Positions 34,210-44,749 of a stretch of 64,000 nucleotides of DNA are shown piece after piece. The notes below the pieces were generated by a model. The model had not been told where the DNA came from, did not search any database, and was given only the letters and a program-made list of their open reading frames with translations. Position 1 is the stretch's first letter, and each line of letters opens with the position of its first letter. This stretch comes from Tamarix chinensis (Eukaryota; Streptophyta; Magnoliopsida; Caryophyllales; Tamaricaceae), in NCBI GenBank assembly GCA_030549775.1, contig CM060171.1:142322859-142386858 (forward strand). The letters run 5' to 3'. Made by a program: the position numbers and the translations under genes.

Positions 34210-34660
34210 AATAGTATAGGGGGAATTGCTATAGTTCATTTTGGTCGGTGAAGTTATGGGTTCTCTTCCAACGCTGGTTATGGGGCTATTCTCATGGCTG
34301 AACTCTAGAGTGCATGGTTTTGCTTGAATAAGGTCGCTACTCGTGGCCTCCCACAGATCCACCTCTATTGGTACTTGAACTTGGTGAAGTTGTTGAAGGA
34401 CGCCACACCATTCCCCGGTTCCTATGGCCCTCTGGTGCAGGCTTGGCCCAATTTGATGAAGGAAATTGTTGTCTATCTAGTCTGTCATCGCTATAGAGAG
34501 GTTAATCAAGTCACCGATGCCATGGCTCACAATGTCACTCCCTCTTGTCTTGTATGGACAACAGGCCTACGAGAATCCCCACTGAAAGTTTGTGACAAGC
34601 ATTTGGTTGGCGGCACTAGCCTTAGACGAGTAAACTTGATGAACACTAACTGCTGATAGT
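34210..34660 (+). pseudogene. RNase H-like domain remnant (LINE-type or retro-derived)
   Basis: Plus-strand frames give GAIVHFGR, FSSNAGYGAILMAEL.SAWFCL, then TRGLPQIHLYWYLNLVKLLKD...YGPLVQAWPNLMKEIVVYLVCHRYREVNQVTDAMAHN at 34324-34530. This is the layout of the RNase H domain (RVT_3 type) at the end of plant non-LTR retrotransposons and related cellular copies: acidic centre, LYxDS-like strand, HxYREgNxVADxxA end. The key Asp of the LYxDS strand is lost (LYWYLN), and a stop separates the first part. Nothing else of a LINE is visible. Confidence 0.6.
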
Positions 34661-35817
34661 CATTTTTTTAATTGAAATCCCTCCATTTGTAAGTAAAAAA
34701 AAAATAAATATTTCATTCATAGAGAGAATAGGGCGAAAAAAATTCAGCCATTTGATCTCCTTATCTTCTTCGTTAAGCAAATATAAAGATCTGGGAAAAT
34801 TGGATCCTGGGATTTCATAGTACTACTCCTATAAGAATGTGGTTAGTAGGTTATAAATGCACTTTGGGTTTTGTAGCAGAGTAGTAGTTTGGTTGACATG
34901 CTGACGATGCTTGACTCCACATAAACAAGGGTAACAATAGTACTTCTTTGTTTTTATGCAGAAGTTTTTAGTAATTTATACATTATTTTAAAAAATAATA
35001 AAATATATATTTAATATAATATTTATTCAAAACAATATAATAATTAATATATATAAAAGAAGAAAAAACATAGAAATAAATGGGAAAGTAGGTATTATTT
35101 TTTTAAAAGGATTTTTTTAAATTAAAATTGAGTTAAAATAACTTTATTCATTTATTATTATAAATGGATGGAGTACCTCCTAAAGTGAATTCTTTTATTA
35201 TGTAAAAATTTAGTCATGAACTAACTTGCATTTGGATATGGAATGATTGCATAAACAAATAAGCATTAAAAAAATATTTATTAGCAAGCTCGAATCCTAT
35301 GAAAAATCAATATTATAATTTGTGATGTAGTGATAATTGTTCCATAATTTGAAAGAATTCAAAGTTTGGTGTATTTATTTTTATTGAGGTGTAAATTTAA
35401 ATTTGTAACGCAATACTATATACGATATTTTAATTGTGGATTTTCTTTATTAGTATTTTTTTAGCACTCCTATGTGTATTCAATCCTTTTCTTGCTTAAA
35501 ATCAGCTTAAAGTTATAGCTAGACCTTGAGTATTCATATATTTTAATCTTAATGATATCAACAACGGAATAGTATTTTATAGATCGATTTTATAATATAA
35601 GTTATTTAAAAAAACTTTTTAAAAATATAAATTATATTACAAAAACTAATATAAATTAAATATAAAGTTTTAAATCATACTATTTACTCTCTCTTTTATT
35701 AACTAATAATTAAGTTTTAATTAAATTAGGTATTTTATTTTCTTAAATATATTGTATCTAAATTAAAAATGACTTAAATGTGTTATAAAATGGACGGCCG
35801 GAGTATTTGTTTATCAA
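34661..35817. other. AT-rich spacer, no gene seen
   Basis: Non-coding, AT-rich, without clear repeat boundaries. Confidence 0.5.
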
Positions 35818-35820
35818 TAA

Positions 35821-36053
35821 GTGCTTGTTTGGTATTAGAATAATAGGAGTAGAAAAATTACTCCCGTATTTTATATATCTTGTATAGTATAATTAAAATT
35901 AAAAAAAGCAGATAAATACTCATTTTAAATTTTAATTTAATCTAAAATAAATAATTTATTAAAAATATTTTTTTACTATTAAATAATTAATCTAAAATAT
36001 ATAAAATAAGAGGAAGTTTTTTCTATTCCTACCAACCCATAGCAAACAAGCCC
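35821..36053. mobile_element. Tourist-like MITE, copy 2
   Basis: 233 bp. Ends are GTGCTTGTTTGGTA and, reversed, GGGCTTGTTTGCTA, with the 3-bp duplication TAA (35818-35820 and 36054-36056). Interior words match copy 1 at 16006. Confidence 0.9.
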
Positions 36054-36056
36054 TAA

Positions 36057-36747
36057 GCAGTAAGCAGTCTGAGATAGTCGATGAAGTTTACATACACTTC
36101 GAGGCAAAAGCTAGATTCAGTCTGCGAAAGAAACAATAAAAAAATGCGAATTGTTTTGAAGAAAAGTAGATTTTGCGTGTTTCTTTAATTCGTACATTTG
36201 CCTTGAAAGTCACTATATAAGCCTTCCAATCTGTGTTCCATCACCTGTTTTACCAAAAACCAGGCGAGAATATAAGAATCAGATGCTTCCTGATTCACAA
36301 CATAGACCACGTTACCATACCGAAGCTTTCGTATCCAGAAGCTAATTCTCGACCAATCATTTTTTTATAGTTTGTTTTCGAGTCGTTGATAGTTACTTGT
36401 AAACTTGTAACCTACTGCAAGTCATCTTTTCTTCGCAGTCTTAAATTTTTGTTTAGTCTCAGGCAGACCAAGCTCCGTACTCGTGGTCGAATATGCTTTA
36501 TAAAATAAAATAAAAATAAAAAAAATTGTTAGTTTTGTGTATGCATCAAGACACCACTATGCTCGAAAGTTGAAAGAGTTGGTCGTATAAAAATCGTATA
36601 AAAATAACAATCAAACCGGTACATAAAAACTAAAGCAAGTATTTTGACAATCCTACAGAATAAGGGACCATTATCATCAAGCTCTGCTTGCAATACAATC
36701 ACAGAGAAAAGTGTTAAATTTCGCTAAGAAGTCATTTGTTTATTCAT
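36057..36747. other. apparently unique spacer with a TATA-like motif
   Basis: More balanced base composition than its surroundings. CTATATAAGCC near 36213 could be a TATA box, but no downstream frame longer than short peptides follows. No gene can be supported. Confidence 0.4.
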
Positions 36748-36750
36748 TTA

Positions 36751-36891
36751 GGTTTCATTTAGATAAGGTGTTTCTAGTAAGAATTATATGTTTTTTTTTT
36801 ATCTTAAGCATACATAAATTTAACCTATACAAATTTATAAATTTCCTTTTAAGTAAAATTCCTCCAAAATTTATCTCATCCGAACGAGCCC
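36751..36891. mobile_element. Tourist-like MITE, short third element
   Basis: 141 bp. Ends are GGTTTCATTTAGATAAGGTG and, reversed, GGGCTCGTTCGGATGAGATA; most mismatches are transitions. TTA duplicates lie at 36748-36750 and 36892-36894. It is a different subfamily from copies 1 and 2. Confidence 0.8.
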
Positions 36892-36894
36892 TTA

Positions 36895-37331
36895 ATCTTT
36901 CATCAGAATATCTAGAAGCGAGTATTAGTATATTATTCCTATCGTTTTTTCTTTTCCTTTCAAAGCATAGTTTTACTTTTCTTATCGAGAATGAGAGGGT
37001 TTAAGAATAATAATAATGAAAGTCATTGAGCCATCGTCGTGAGCAAAATAGCTTGATGTTGTTATATTGGTCAACAAGAATGATGTGACATTAGTATTAT
37101 ATTCCGTGCCGACTACAAAAAATATTATTTATTTTAGGGGTTTTCAAATCAAGCTATTTCTTAACGGAATCTGCTACCAATGCTCAACGATATCAAATTA
37201 ATATTACGTGTTGATTTATTTAATTTTTAGAAGAGTACCGGGTTTAGATTCTATTCAATTTCTTTGGTCTTAAAATTTTTGTTCCAAATTTAGATCTATT
37301 AGGTCTATTAAGTAAATGAATCCAGTTATTT

Positions 37332-37370
<39 letters not shown>

Positions 37371-37622
37371 ATTTGTGTAAATACAAATAAATTTTTATCC
37401 TATATATGTTAATATGTATTTTTTATGAAAAAATATCCCAAGTGAAAAGATAAATATTTTAAAATAGTTACTTTAATTTTTCAAATGACTTTTAGAATAA
37501 AAGATTATGCATAGTACTTGTAATATTAATAACAAAAATAAAATTAAAAAAAATGAATGAGAATTTCAAACAATATCATGATAAAAATAACAAACATAAA
37601 ATTTATATATCTGTGTATGTAT
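36895..37622. other. AT-rich spacer with (AT)n
   Basis: Contains a pure AT dinucleotide run at about 37335-37368. No gene seen. Confidence 0.6.
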
Positions 37623-37629
37623 ATACATA

Positions 37630-39246
37630 CAGTTATGGAGCCAGGATTTTAACTTCATGGTGTCACCGCATAAATTTATACTCTTAAGTAATATCAATTA
37701 ACAAAATAGTTAATGAATTAAGATTTCATAAAAATAGAAAATTTTAATCAATTAACAAACTAATTAGGGTTTCATCGATTAACAAACAAATTCAATCAAA
37801 ACAAGGTTTTCCAACTTCCAATAATAAGGAATTGTAAGATACTAATCAACTAAAGAAATCACCTCGGAATATACATCAATTCTCATATCCATCATACAAC
37901 CAACTATCCAAGTTTCAATAATATATTCCATATCCAATAATCTAAAAAAAGTAAAATTATTTGAAGGGATAATCAAATCAATCACTACCTAAGAAGGTTG
38001 AATTAGGCTTCATTAATTTGCTCGACACCTTGTCGATATACTATTGCACTAGATAGATGAGGTCATTATAACACCCTCATTTTTCACTACTGGAAAATTT
38101 AGTTTTAAAAACCTTACGGAAGTAGAAAACTACTAAACACTTAGGAAAAACGAGGTGTTACCGCAACACCTAATATAGGACCGGTGTCAGCCACCCGTCC
38201 TATATATGTTAGATACAAGGGTGAGAATCAAACCAAACAAAACTAATGTAGAGTGCACCAAAACACATTATATAAATAGCAAGGAAAGGTTTCAAAGTGC
38301 AAGGCCTTGACGGTTTGCTAATAATCAAATACATGAGAGTAGTTAAACCAAAGTACAAAATTTCAAATTAAAGAAACAAAAGTAGGGTGTAGCACTAAAC
38401 TTTGGTTCATCCAGGACTGCATAAAAGTGTTCGGATGTCCACACTTTCATAACCAATGCCCAACACAAGGTAGGCCTACTACTGACCATCCCCAAAAACC
38501 TACACATGACCCACTAGTTAATCTACTGACTAGTTGATCGGTTCGGTCGAACAACACCCCTTAATTGAAACAACGAACCAACCGATTGGTTCATATAATC
38601 GGTTGATTGGCACGCCTGAAGATTCATTTTATTTAATTTTTAAAACTTATTCAAATCTAAATTTTCCTCAAACTCAATTATAGTTCCAAATCAAATCAAA
38701 CATTATCAAATTTTAATAAATACCATAACTTTCTATTCAACAAACCTTACAAAAAGATTGGATATTATAGTCACGAGCAACAACCCGGTGGCACGGTGTT
38801 GGAGAACCGAATAGATTGGAGAAACAATAATAGCAATGGTCGGATTATGGGTAGTGGAGTGGTGGACAATGGCAGTCAAGGGACGAGCTGTAGCGGTTGA
38901 GTTGATTGCTAAAGATTGAAGCAAGAAAAGGAGAAGAGAGAGGGATAGTTGGGGTTGAGTTGTTAGGGAGAAGGAGAATGGGAAATAAGGAAAGGGGGAA
39001 AAAACTAACACCCATGGTCAAAACAGGGTCTTTTATTCATATAAAAGCACAAAAAGATTTGCTTTATTTAGGACTCGATCCTTTGACCTTCATCCAACAC
39101 AAACACGGGATCCTTAATGACCTAACCGCTTAATTATTTCATGTATTTAGTATACACTACCTTATATGTGAAAAATCCTTCACAACCCCCTGCTAGGGCT
39201 TCGTGGTGTCCCGTGCACCATATGGAAGCACCGACTCTGCCTTTGC
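37630..39246. mobile_element. old DNA transposon (hAT-like ends), holding a solo LTR
   Basis: The left end CAGTTATGGAGCCAGGATTTT resembles a common plant CAGTGGCGGAGCCAGGAT terminus. The right end, reversed (GCAAAGGCAGAGTCGGTGC), is a worn counterpart. ATACATA lies on both sides (37623-37629 and 39247-39253). The sequence is AT-rich so chance is possible. No transposase is visible; a short GA-rich open frame at 38906-39133 has no recognisable domain. Confidence 0.4.
38067..38769. mobile_element. 703-bp solo LTR of the TGTAACACC family
   Basis: Begins TATAACACCCTCATTTTTCACTACTGG, close to the start of the 58162 LTR (AACACCCCCAAAATTCACTACTG), and ends TTGGATATTATA. Flanks GTCAT (38062-38066) and GTCAC (38770-38774) are a near-perfect 5-bp duplication. 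No internal region follows, so it is a solo LTR. It contains ACCGGTGTCAGCC near 38190. Confidence 0.7.
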
Positions 39247-39253
39247 ATACATA

Positions 39254-40021
39254 TATTTTAAATGGATCAGGCAGATCAATTATAGGTTTGAAACTATTAA
39301 TCCAAATCTATATGCATATATGAACCTAAATCTGTCGGATCTAAAAATTATAGATTCATATCGTTAAAAATGAGATGGATTCGGGACCCATAAAATTTTA
39401 ATTAATTATTTTCATAATAAATATCAAGACACTATATAATTAATCACATTTTATATAAAAAATAATAACATGCAACCTATATAATAACAAATGAAATAAA
39501 ACATGAAAGGCATTGTTCCCCTTACTTAATTGCTGAAATACATTCTATACTAGATTCCTTGTGTAATAAGTTTAGAATAAAGTAATTATTTAGAGAAACA
39601 TTTATCTTATATCTCTGTTTATAGTAAAATGAATATTTTTCAGAAAATTTTCCCTTCATTCCGTGTACGCTGGTACACACAAAGTATGCGGCATTTTATC
39701 TCCATTTATCACAGCCATACCAATGACTTTATTGGGATCGACTATTGGATACATTGATTGTACCTTATTCGATTAACTACTATTAGACCTTCAATACAAT
39801 TTTGTCCTATATTAGTATAATTAATCGTGGTCTGCTCATAATTATAAAGACAAAATAAAAATATAATATAGATACAAACACAATCATACTGTTAAACTCA
39901 TAATGAATTATATCATATTTATAATTATAAATTTATAGCGAAAATATGTTAAAAATGTAATGTAATTATAGTAAAGATACAACTGTGGTTAAACTCGATT
40001 TAAATACCTAATAATCTATCT
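39254..40021. other. AT-rich spacer, no gene seen
   Basis: No coding or repeat signal that can be supported. Confidence 0.5.
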
Positions 40022-40082
40022 CTCAATGACAAGTCAATCAGCTACACCACATCCACCAAAGTACGGCCAGTCCCGACCATTT
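40022..40082 (+). pseudogene. LDH promoter-like fragment, direct copy
   Basis: ATGACAAGTCAATCAG and GTACGGCCAGTC occur here in the same order as ATGACAAGTCAATCAG and GTACGACCAGTC upstream of the LDH gene (about 43160-43217). It ends in CCCGACCATTTT, which recurs inverted at 40424-40435. Confidence 0.65.
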
Positions 40083-40084
40083 TT

Positions 40085-40272
40085 TTTAATAACCTTTTCT
40101 AGTTCTTTCGTTTTATTTAATCAACCTTTCTTCTTGATTTTTTTCCCTTTCTAATTAACCTTCTTCGATATTTTACTATTATTTCCTTTATAAATTTTTC
40201 TATTTTGCTTACGTATTTCTCCTTCTCTACTCAATTCGTTGCCTGCAGCCTCATCCCCTTCACTCCCTAGTC
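40085..40272. repeat. left arm of a 1.6-kb inverted repeat
   Basis: Pairs with the complement of 41453-41671: shared words include TATTTTACTATTATTT, TACGTATTTCTCCTNCTCTACT and TCAACCTTTCTTCTTGATTTT. Arms are about 190-220 bp and roughly 75-80% alike by eye. They may be long terminal repeats of an old DNA element or an inverted duplication. Confidence 0.7.
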
Positions 40273-40285
40273 CCTGCTGCAGGCT

Positions 40286-40440
40286 AAATATCCCACTTTC
40301 AATATGACGGTGATGTTTCCATTTTCCTGGCTGCGTGTGAAAGATTTGGGCTCCGATAATTCCTTGGTATTTTACAATGGGTCCGCGGGGGTTAGGTAGT
40401 GTTCCCATCTTTCCCTTGTTTCAAAATGGTCGGGAGGAAA
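40286..40440 (-). pseudogene. inverted LDH 5'-end fragment (promoter, leader, start codon)
   Basis: On the minus strand, ACCATTTTGAAACAAGGGAA, then CCCATTGTAAAATACC, then AGCCAGGAAAATGGAAACATC appear in the same order as ACCGTTTTGAAACAAGGAAA, CCCATTATAAAATGCC (TATA box) and AGGAAAATGGAAAGATCG at the LDH gene. The start codon is at 40322-40320 and the reading is M-E-T-S-P-S-Y-stop, against M-E-R-S-P-S-Y-T in the gene. The copy ends within a few codons of the start. It shows that an LDH 5' end was duplicated, inverted and broken here. Confidence 0.78.
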
Positions 40441-40531
40441 ATTTTACCTACCCGCCGCAGACCTGTAACTAATTAAAACCCCACCGATGAATTATCAGAA
40501 CCCCAATCCAACGTATTGAGAGTGGGATGCA

Positions 40532-40771
40532 GCCACCCACACGGGCTTAGTTCAACGGTTGAAGCACGGTAAATTGATACATGTAACCTAGGTTTGATAC
40601 TCGTGACAGCCACAGTGTGAGAATTTCAACCCTCCAATGTAGGGGTGGTTCCTTATGGACACCACGGGATAAGGCCGTTATGTCTTTAATCGTTGAATTA
40701 CCGTGATTTACTTCCTCCAAAGTTGTCGGACCGGCTGCGGGGGCCTTGGGGTATTTCGCCTTTTGGTACAA
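40532..40771 (+). mobile_element. tRNA-derived SINE
   Basis: A perfect 14-bp target duplication GAGAGTGGGATGCA flanks it (40518-40531 and 40772-40785). Box A-like GGCTTAGTTCAACGG is near 40544 and box B-like GGTTTGATACTCG is at 40591. The size (240 bp) fits plant SINEs. There is no poly(A) tail; the 3' end reads CCTTTTGGTACAA. Confidence 0.85.
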
Positions 40772-40789
40772 GAGAGTGGGATGCAACCC

Positions 40790-41440
40790 GTAGGTCGTAG
40801 CGGTAGGTAGAGTCGGTCTTGTTATTTGATATATTATGATATAATTTGATATGATTTAATATCTTAATTAATTTAATTTAAAAAATTAAATAATTTATTT
40901 ATTTTTTTAAATTAAATATACGATCTAAAAAAATAAAATATCAAATAAATATGATATTCGATTTGAAATATCTAAATAATATTCGATCCGATAAATTATT
41001 TACATATACACTATTATTTATTTTTTATAAAATCATGTATGTGTGTATAACTTGAAATGAATATTTATTGTAAGTAAATTTTATAATTTTTAATTATTAT
41101 TTTGATTAAATATTTAATTATTATCCAAATTTTGAAATTACTAATTGAATATAACATAATTTAATATTCAAATCAAATTATTAGATCATATTTATTCAAA
41201 TTATATCAATTTTTATTTTTTGATCGAATAATTTTTTATCCAATATTTTTTAATTGTGGCCCACTCAAAAGTTTCGGATATCCGATGGATTATTTGTTAT
41301 CCGATTCGAAACTTTGAATATCTGAAGTGTTAGATAGTTGAAGCTTTTTTCGAATATCCAATCTTTTAAATATCTGAAATTTTTTACTAGATATCTGATT
41401 ATCGGATATCTAAATTAGTAAATATCCGACCTGTGAACAC
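40790..41440. mobile_element. possible worn hAT-type element with GATATCC words
   Basis: The right side is rich in CGGATATC/GGATATC words (41275-41430) and ends CCGACCTGTGAACAC, which resembles a hAT terminus. The left side has GGTCTTGTTATTTGATAT. No target duplication could be fixed. Confidence 0.35.
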
Positions 41441-41452
41441 ATTTAGCCATAG

Positions 41453-41671
41453 GACAAGGGAATGAAGAGGACGAGGTGCCGGGAAAAGGGAGCAACAACT
41501 TTAGTAGAGTAGGAGAAATACGTAGATAAAGAAGAGAAAGTTCTAAATAAAATAATAGTAAAATATTGAAGAAGGTTAGTTACAAAGAAGAAGAAAAATC
41601 AAGAAGAGAGGTTGATGGAACAAAAAGTAAGAAAAAGAAAAGAAAAAAGAAAGAAGTAAAGTTATTTTCAT
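41453..41671. repeat. right arm of the 1.6-kb inverted repeat
   Basis: The purine-rich complement of 40085-40272, including GGAGAAATACGT and ATAATAGTAAAATATTGAAGAAGGTTA. Confidence 0.7.
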
Positions 41672-41839
41672 AGCATTCATGATGTTATTGGATCAACAAG
41701 GTATTTTTCTCCCTTTGTCACACAAGCTTATTTCCATGGATAAAGGATATAGGTGTAATAGATCATGAACACAAAATTATATATGATATAATTATATAAT
41801 GATATTAATGATATAATGTAGTTATTATTATTGTTTTTG

Positions 41840-41875
<36 letters not shown>

Positions 41876-42429
41876 TAACAGAAATATGAACAATAAATAT
41901 AAATCACTGTAATTGTTTAAAATCATGAAAGTGTGCACAATATTAATATATGAGAGATTTTAACCCATTCCCGAGTATTAAGGGTTTAAACTTGAGGCTT
42001 CCAACATAGGTTAACCTCAATTACAATAAATTATGATCTCACTGGTATAATCTAGTTAAATTGTTAAGTTGTTTGTAATATGATTATATATAGTATCATT
42101 GATAAGTCAGATAATTTTTAACTTATTTGACGACTCAACAAATTAATTTGATCAATTTTAGAAATATAACAAGTATGTTGGAGCGTGAAATTTCATTTTT
42201 AATAAATTTGTTAGAGTAGTTTATAAAATAAATTTACAATGCTTTTAAGTTTCATTAGCTTTTCATTCCTCTGTACCCAATATAATCTATGAGAAGAAAA
42301 AAACCTACCTTCAACTCTCATGTTCATATAATCGGGTGTATTGTGCACGATATATCTGGATGATGTGGCATGTTGATGTGAACTACAGTAGAATAGTTAT
42401 AAGGTGGTAATGTAGTAATTATACCCAAA

Positions 42430-42500
42430 GCGTGTTGTAACATAGCAGTTACAGTGCTTGCTTTCATGCGAGAGGTTGCAAGTTCATATCTTTGTAAACA
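42430..42500 (+). repeat. tRNA-like fragment (possible SINE relic)
   Basis: ACATAGCAGTTACAGTGC, CTTGCTTTCATGCGAG and AGGTTGCAAGTTCATATC resemble the D, anticodon and T arms of a tRNA. There is no closing acceptor stem, so it is not a tRNA gene. No target duplication was found. Confidence 0.35.
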
Positions 42501-42544
42501 TTCATGTTATAATTTTATTCAAAAGAAATCAAAGTTGCTCCACC

Positions 42545-42912
42545 CCAAAAACAAAAGATAAACACCAACTAAGAGGATAATGCATATTGAGGTATAGAAG
42601 GATGAACATTAACTTAAACGAAGATTAACTTATCTAGCTCAAAGAAAAATAAACATCAACTTATATGAGAATATACGTCAAGACAGAGTTGATTCGACCC
42701 AAAGAATGATAAATATTATCCAAAAAGAGGATACCATCAAGGTGGGGAGAAATAACCATCAACCTAAAGGGAGACTAAAGAAGGATAAATATCAATCCAA
42801 AAGAGAAAATACACATTGAGGTGTAAAGGGAAAAAAATCAACCTAAAAAAGGATACACATATTAAATTAGAAAAGAATAAATATCAACCTACAGAAAAAC
42901 ACACATCAAGCT
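42545..42912. repeat. worn tandem array of about 45-bp A-rich units
   Basis: About eight copies built on ATAAATATCAACCTAAAAGAGGATAC...CATTGAGGTGTAAAG-like words, with variable length. Non-coding. Confidence 0.65.
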
Positions 42913-43154
42913 TTTTATGTAATGGTGTTTTTTTATATCCTAATAATAATGGTCGTTGAAGAGAAGAGTGTTCTCTGGTTATTTCTGTTGTCAATCTCAA
43001 ATGTTATTCTTTCTTTCTTTTCAATTCCGATTAGCGGAAAGTAATATTTTGAAGAGGAAATTCAAATTACATACTAGTATTAACAGTAACAGTATAGAAT
43101 AGAAGGAGTAGGATACCAAAGTCCACAGAAACGCTACCTTAGGCCGTAGCTGTC

Positions 43155-43442
43155 TTGGATGACAAGTCAATCAGTATCCTCCAGTTGAGGTGAGCCACGA
43201 ATGTACGACCAGTCAACCCAGCCTCATTACCGTTTTGAAACAAGGAAAAATAAAAAACGGAAAATATGACTCAACCTCCGCAGCCGCAGCACAGCCCAGG
43301 CAGGCAGCCCCATTATAAAATGCCCACCATATCGCCCCTCGTACCCCACGGCCACAGCACAGATAGACAACCGTTCACCGAGAGATCATCAGAATCCAAA
43401 AATCCATCATCATTCAGTAGTAGTAGCCAGCAAGGTAGGAAA
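43155..43442 (+). promoter_or_regulatory. LDH promoter and 5' leader
   Basis: A TATA box TATAAAA lies at 43314-43320, which puts the transcript start near 43345 and leaves a leader of roughly 100 bases before the ATG at 43443. The upstream block 43160-43250 (ATGACAAGTCAATCAG, GTACGACCAGTC, TTTTGAAACAAGG) is duplicated near 40022-40082 and, inverted, at 40410-40440. That conservation between copies suggests these words belong to the promoter. Confidence 0.7.
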
Positions 43443-44749
43443 ATGGAAAGATCGCCATCATACACCAGCCTCGGCCCCGGCGGATTAGACATCGCCGAAG
43501 CCTTCTTCAAACCAATCGAATACGCAGCGACGCCATCCGAAATCAAACGCCACACAAAGATCTCCATAATCGGCTGCGGAAACGTGGGAATGGCGATAGC
43601 ACAGACAATCTTAACACAAGACTTGGTCGAAGAACTGGCACTGGTTGATGCGGTGCCCGAAAAGCTACGAGGAGAAATGTTGGATCTCCAACACGCAGCC
43701 GCATTCCTTCCTCGTGTTAAGATCTCTGCATCGACGGATTGCTCCGTGACGGCCGGTTCGGATCTGTGTATCGTGACCGCCGGAGCAAGACAGATTGTCG
43801 GGGAGTCGAGGTTGAATTTGTTGCAGAGGAATGTTGCTTTGTTTAGGAAGATTGTACCACCGCTGGTTAAGTATTCGCCCGATACTATTTTGTTAATTGT
43901 TTCGAATCCCGTTGATGTTTTGACATACGTCGCGTGGAAGCTGTCTGGGTTTCCCAGTAATCGGGTTATTGGATCGGGTACTAATCTGGATTCGTCTAGA
44001 TTTCGGTTCTTGATTGCGGATCATTTGCAAGTCAATGCTCAGGATGTTCAGGTATGTATGATTAATATCCGCGCCTTTTTTATTTTGAGTTCATTTTTTT
44101 TTTTGGAAAAAATGTGTATAGGTGAATTTCTTGGTCAGATTGTTGAAGTTGGTCGTGATAGTCGGTCAGAAAGTTGAAAAGCTGAATTTTTAAATCATCT
44201 ACAGTGAATTGATAAAAAATACACACGCGCACACACATGAATTCAGAATAGGGATACAAATACATGTGGCTTTTATAACCAATATTAATACTCCATGAAT
44301 TTTAGGCATTCATCATCGGAGAACACGGAGATAGTTCAGTGGCTCTATGGTCAAGCATAAGCGTAGGCGGAGTACCAATCTTGAATTACTTGGAGAAGCA
44401 ACAGATTCAGTACGAGAAACAAGCCCTCACAAACATCCACAAAGAAGTCATCAACTGTGCCTACGAGGTGATAAAGCTGAAGGGCTACACGTCATGGGCC
44501 GTCGGGTACTCGGTGGCAAGCCTAGCTCGATCCATCCTCAGAGATCAGAGAAGGATACACCCTGTTTCTATAATGGCAAAGGGATTTCACGACATTGAAG
44601 AAGGCGACTTGTTCTTGAGCTTGCCTGCTCGGATCGGGAGAAGCGGTGTCTTGGGCGTGCCTCATGTGCCTATCAGCGAGGAAGAGGCCCATTGTCTGAG
44701 ACAGTCTGCGAAGACCATTGTCCAAGTACAAAAGGAGTTGGGAGTTTAA
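43443..44749 (+). CDS. LDH: L-lactate dehydrogenase (NAD-dependent, cytosolic), two exons
   Basis: Exons 43443-44051 and 44306-44749 are split by a 254-bp GTATGT...TTTTAG intron after Gln203. The product has 350 residues, normal for plant LDH. It reduces pyruvate to lactate with NADH, mainly when oxygen is short. Visible sites: Rossmann GCGNVG (44-49), Asp69 after the second strand, Gln117 in ARQ and Arg123 in GESR on the substrate loop, Asp183 and Arg186 in LDSSRFR, and the catalytic His210 in GEHGDS. Gln117, rather than Arg, marks lactate over malate dehydrogenase. Frame stays open upstream to an ATG at 43266, but that stretch contains the TATA box. The ATG at 43443 matches the family start (SLGPGGLD near the N-terminus). 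No signal peptide. Appears intact. Confidence 0.95.

Larger units (their letters stand above)
41672..43150. other. spacer upstream of LDH with simple and tandem repeats
   Basis: Holds an (ATT)n run at about 41842-41873, a tRNA-like fragment at 42430-42500 and a worn tandem array at 42545-42912. No gene seen. Confidence 0.6.

Noticed and set aside
36200..36450. A small gene after the TATATAA motif
   Set aside because: No open frame or splice pattern of useful length follows.
42430..42500. A tRNA gene
   Set aside because: D-, anticodon- and T-arm-like words are present but no acceptor stem closes and the T loop is altered.
43313..43567. Antisense frame across the LDH first exon, and others at 44522-44752
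   Set aside because: Shadows of the LDH coding sequence.
44080..44177. Extension of LDH exon 1 past 44051
   Set aside because: It is intron read-through; the GTATGT donor and the restored family sequence in exon 2 fix the splice.
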